Source: Candidatus Poribacteria bacterium (GTDB lineage: Bacteria > Poribacteria > WGA-4E > UBA9662). From it: DNA of 8,437 nucleotides. The stretch covers positions 19,115 to 27,551 of the forward strand of contig NZUQ01000019.1 in NCBI GenBank assembly GCA_002697225.1. The letters are read 5' to 3'. This document shows positions 6,355 to 8,437 of this stretch, one piece after another. Under the pieces are notes generated by a model. The model searched no databases and had not been told where the DNA came from. It was given only the letters and a program-made list of their open reading frames with translations. Each line of letters starts with the position of its first letter. Position 1 is the stretch's first letter. A program made the translations under genes and the position numbers.

Positions 6355-6864
6355 TCATCTTCCCCACTGAGATCTTTCCTCTCTTCGTTTCTGATAATAA
6401 TCTTCCAGTTTTTCTATTTGCTCCACTGTCAGAACCTGTTTTAGATTAGATTTCAATTCATTATTAATGCCCACTGTTTTTTCTTGGAGTGCTTCCCAAT
6501 CCATAAATCCACCGGGTTCCAAAGCTAATTCATCAGCCTTCTTTACCTGCTTTTATTGCCGAATCAACCGCTTTTTGGTAGAGAGAACGCGCTTTCATCA
6601 GCGTTTCATTATCAACTTTAAATTGTAAAAGTCAATTCTGCCCACGAGTCCTTCATCATAGACTGAGAAGAACCAGCCTCACTGCGAGCTCGAAACCTTC
6701 TTATATCCTCTTCACTGAAATCACCGAATCCACCTTGACGTTGGCCAGGCCTATTTTGTCGCTGCGCTTCGGTTGTTTCCTCTATTCGGTTGTTTCCTCT
6801 ATAAGGAAAGCTCCAATAACAATGGTTGCTAAAGTCATAAGGCTACCAACAAACTGCGCTTCAT
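6355..6864 (-). pseudogene. Decayed secreted Spy/CpxP-like (LTxxQ) protein gene
   Basis: Reading across frames on the minus strand recovers one protein of about 165 residues. It begins with a signal-peptide-like MKRSLLVAL + MTLATIVIGAF, followed by a Gln/Arg/Gly-rich stretch (AQRQNRPGQRQGGFGDFSEE), a charged helical region (DNETLMKARSLYQKAVDS, ADELALEPGGFMDWEAL) and a C-terminal LTVEQIEKLEDYYQKRREER. LTVEQ fits the LTxxQ motif of the Spy/CpxP/zinc-resistance periplasmic chaperone group. At least four lesions break it: a frameshift with TGA at 6837-6835, a 17-bp tandem duplication at 6768-6801 that introduces TAG, a frameshift with TAA at 6620-6618, and an extra base with TGA at 6535-6533. AAGGGAA lies 6 bases before ATG 6864, so the start signals survive. 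The function of the intact protein would be periplasmic chaperone or metal-stress response; assignment to that group is by motif and general shape only. Confidence 0.7.
6768..6801. repeat. Exact 17-bp tandem duplication inside the LTxxQ pseudogene
   Basis: Positions 6768-6784 and 6785-6801 are identical (TTCGGTTGTTTCCTCTA twice). Removing one copy restores the reading frame from the signal peptide into the Gln/Arg-rich region, and the duplication itself brings in an in-frame TAG. It is therefore a secondary, gene-breaking event and not part of the original protein. Confidence 0.9.
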
Positions 6865-6870
6865 CTTCAG

Positions 6871-6877
6871 TTCCCTT
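6871..6877 (-). promoter_or_regulatory. Surviving ribosome binding site of the LTxxQ pseudogene
   Basis: AAGGGAA on the minus strand, 6 bases before ATG 6864. It supports the start chosen for the decayed gene. Confidence 0.5.
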
Positions 6878-6928
6878 GCTCATAAACATATTAATTTTTG
6901 CTAACTAAGATAGCTCAAGAAATACTTT

Positions 6929-6956
6929 ATGATATACAAAATATATGAAATCGCAA
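6929..6956 (-). promoter_or_regulatory. Possible promoter for the LTxxQ pseudogene
   Basis: TTGCGA (6956-6951), a 16-bp spacer and TATCAT (6934-6929) on the minus strand, about 65 bp before ATG 6864. The match is fair but the surrounding DNA is very AT-rich, so it is a weak candidate. Confidence 0.2.
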
Positions 6957-7102
6957 TATAGCATAGAATAATCAATTTAGCAAACATCTAGTAAAGTTTA
7001 GACTAAAAAGTGTGAGCGTATATAACCAATGTTGAATCTAAACATATGAAAATTTTCGCTGAGTAATGACAATTAAATATGCGAATCAGCACAGTATCAG
7101 CT

Positions 7103-7171
7103 ACAAACCGATTCGGAGACAAATCAGCATTAATCAAAATTGGAATGAGTCATTTGATAGAATCGGTTTGT
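7103..7171. repeat. 12-bp perfect inverted repeat with 45-bp spacer
   Basis: ACAAACCGATTC at 7103-7114 and its exact reverse complement at 7160-7171. The spacer holds a second, smaller pair (ATCAAA 7133-7138 / TTTGAT 7153-7158), so a branched or long hairpin is possible. It lies just beyond the 3' end of the FAD-oxidoreductase pseudogene. No T-run follows, so it is not a standard terminator. A small MITE-like insertion or a two-site operator are alternatives. Confidence 0.6.
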
Positions 7172-7214
7172 GTAAAAGTTGATTGAAGTATGTACACAAT
7201 ACAGGGCCAAAACG

Positions 7215-8386
7215 TCAACGTAAATCTTTAACTATGACCTCGGCAGTCCGACGTCCTGAAACCATGGCACCGTGGACAGAGGGCGTATCACGATGATCTC
7301 CGCAAACATATAAACCGGTCTCCAATTTTATAGGACGTTGTGGTGGTGTCAGTGCAGGAGGATGTACTTGTAGTAGTGCATACTGAATTCGATATGTACG
7401 TAAATGTTGCCAATGCCGAACATCTAACCCAAACCATTCAGACAGATGTTCCCTAACTGATTCCTCAAGCACTTTATCATCCTGATTAGGATTCCCCAGT
7501 ACAGTTACTGATATTAACGCAGAATTTCCAGCAGAATAAGTTGGGGAAACGACACTTGGTACACACAGATTATTGATCACCCCTTGATTTTCTCCGTTAA
7601 GGATCAGAACAGGTTCACTGACAGGCGATTTATCGGCGGCAAAATAGAGGCAGGTGGCAGATCTCCCATTTACTTCTGGGAACCCATCAATCAGTTTTGC
7701 TGATCGGTGGCCTTCTGTGGCAACAACGACTGCATTGGCGCTAAGTACTTCTCCACAAGATAATTCGACAGTATGAGGTTTGACAGTACGAACGGTCGTC
7801 TGTGTTTGTATGGCGTCGCTTGGAATATGGCTAGCAAGCTGTTTAGGGATTTGTCCCATACCTTGTTCTGGTATCACGGTATCCCCAGTCGAAAACATTC
7901 TGAATGTAAATTCCAGCATTCTACTTGATGTTTCAAGGGATCTATCGAGAAAAATCCCGCCAAAAAAGGGCTTGAAAAATCGATTAATCATACCATCTAA
8001 GAATCCCATTTCTTTGATTGCTAAAAGGGTTGAGGTTTCTGGGTGCTCAAATAGACTGTCCAGTGTTCCAGAAGTGGTTTTGCGGCGCAACCTTGAGATC
8101 CGGATTTTATCATTCAATGTACCAATTGGTGAAAACACGGTTTTGAGCGCTGAAAATGGCTGTCGCCATGGATCGGTAATCCGATGGAATTCCCCCTTGA
8201 ACCAAATTAATGCTCCTGGATAAAATCTACGGAGTTTTAGTGCTTCATAGTCAAGCATCCTCCGACATTCGGGATAAGCAGATAACAACACTTGAAAGGG
8301 ATATGACTCTTCTGCAATTCGATACCGCAGCAGAGTCCGGCAAGCCCACCACCAACAATGAGAACTTCAGGATCTGTGACCGTCAT
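7215..8386 (-). pseudogene. FAD-dependent amine-oxidase-like oxidoreductase, broken by internal deletion and frameshift
   Basis: The gene codes for an NAD(P)/FAD-dependent oxidoreductase of the amine oxidase/phytoene-desaturase-like group. ATG 8386 starts MTVTDPEVLIVGGGLAGLCC, with the dinucleotide-binding GxGxxG motif, and reads to about 8295; in that frame it stops at TAA 8239-8237. The rest lies in another frame from about 8297 (FQVLLSAYPECRR...) to TGA at 7217-7215: about 360 residues ending with the C-terminal FAD motif GLYVCGDHRDTPSVHGA and SGRRTAEVI. In relatives some 25 residues separate the two parts, including the ribose-binding Glu (LEAS) and the GGR motif; these are missing here. 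A 358-codon frame from GTG 8291 is open, but a protein from it would lack the FAD-binding loop, so activity is unlikely. The first frame is open to the right edge, so an upstream start cannot be excluded. The neighbouring genes give no clue to its substrate. Confidence 0.82.
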
Positions 8387-8437
8387 TTCAATAACGTCAT
8401 CCTCGCAAGCACGATAACAAAGGGAATTAGGTATAAA

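Larger units (their letters stand above)
6865..7214. other. 350-bp intergenic region, no supported gene
   Basis: Very AT-rich. It holds the 12-bp inverted repeat at 7103-7171, a 7-bp inverted pair (GTTTAGA 6996-7002 / TCTAAAC 7037-7043), the weak promoter and the ribosome binding site listed separately. No RNA gene or terminator with a T-run is evident. Confidence 0.5.

Noticed and set aside
7079..7186. 35-codon plus-strand frame starting ATGCGAATCAGC in the gap downstream of the FAD gene
   Set aside because: No ribosome binding site precedes it, it is short, and it runs through the inverted repeat at 7103-7171. It looks like a chance frame.
7780..8223. 147-codon plus-strand open frame opposite the FAD-oxidoreductase gene
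   Set aside because: It lies entirely antisense to a sequence with clear amine-oxidase homology, has no ribosome binding site, and its translation has no domain-like pattern. It is a shadow of the real gene.
8291..8291. GTG at 8291 as the true start of a 358-residue oxidoreductase
   Set aside because: The frame upstream of it still encodes the family sequence (PFQV), and the required GxGxxG lies just upstream in another frame. The GTG is an internal codon of a broken gene.
1..8437. Search by eye for CRISPR repeats, tRNA genes, rRNA and transposase genes
   Set aside because: No regularly spaced repeat array, no cloverleaf-like segment with a CCA end, and no DDE or serine recombinase-like protein was seen.

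Overview
All genes in this window that I can support lie on the minus strand. The DNA is bacterial and moderately AT-rich by eye. A sodium:solute symporter, a secreted protein with a Spy/CpxP-like LTxxQ motif and a small signal-peptide protein suggest an envelope with a periplasm. The mix (tandem metallo-beta-lactamase protein, GDP-mannose hydrolase-like Nudix protein, SDR, SSS symporter) and the many decayed genes would suit a marine or host-associated lineage such as the PVC/Poribacteria type. That placement is a low-confidence guess; no rRNA or marker gene is present.

Layout in order of transcription (right to left). 8386-7215: an FAD-dependent amine-oxidase-like gene, broken near its 5' end by an internal deletion plus a frameshift. 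7214-6865: no supported gene, but a 12-bp inverted repeat with a 45-bp spacer. 6864-6355: a decayed secreted LTxxQ protein with four disruptions, one an exact 17-bp tandem duplication. 6326-6126: remnants of a small membrane protein. 6017-4131: an intact 628-residue SSS symporter, preceded by a perfect TATAAT box and a G7 tract. 4100-3990: a 36-codon signal-peptide reading frame that stops abruptly. 3989-3661: noncoding, with an imperfect palindrome. 3660-1798: an intact 620-residue tandem metallo-beta-lactamase protein. 1757-1263: an intact GDP-mannose mannosyl hydrolase-like Nudix protein. 1143-379: an intact SDR dehydrogenase. 180-55: a nucleotidyltransferase remnant. 10-1: the first codons of a gene that leaves the window.

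The MBL, Nudix and SDR genes are co-oriented with short gaps (40 and 119 bp) and probably form one unit for hydrolysis and oxidation of a small carbohydrate-like or related metabolite. The symporter may supply a substrate; this is inference from position. I do not see a convincing new defence or mobile system. The most distinctive items are the MBL protein, whose N-terminal domain has lost most metal ligands while its second domain keeps them all, and the clustering of at least five decayed genes around four cleanly open ones.
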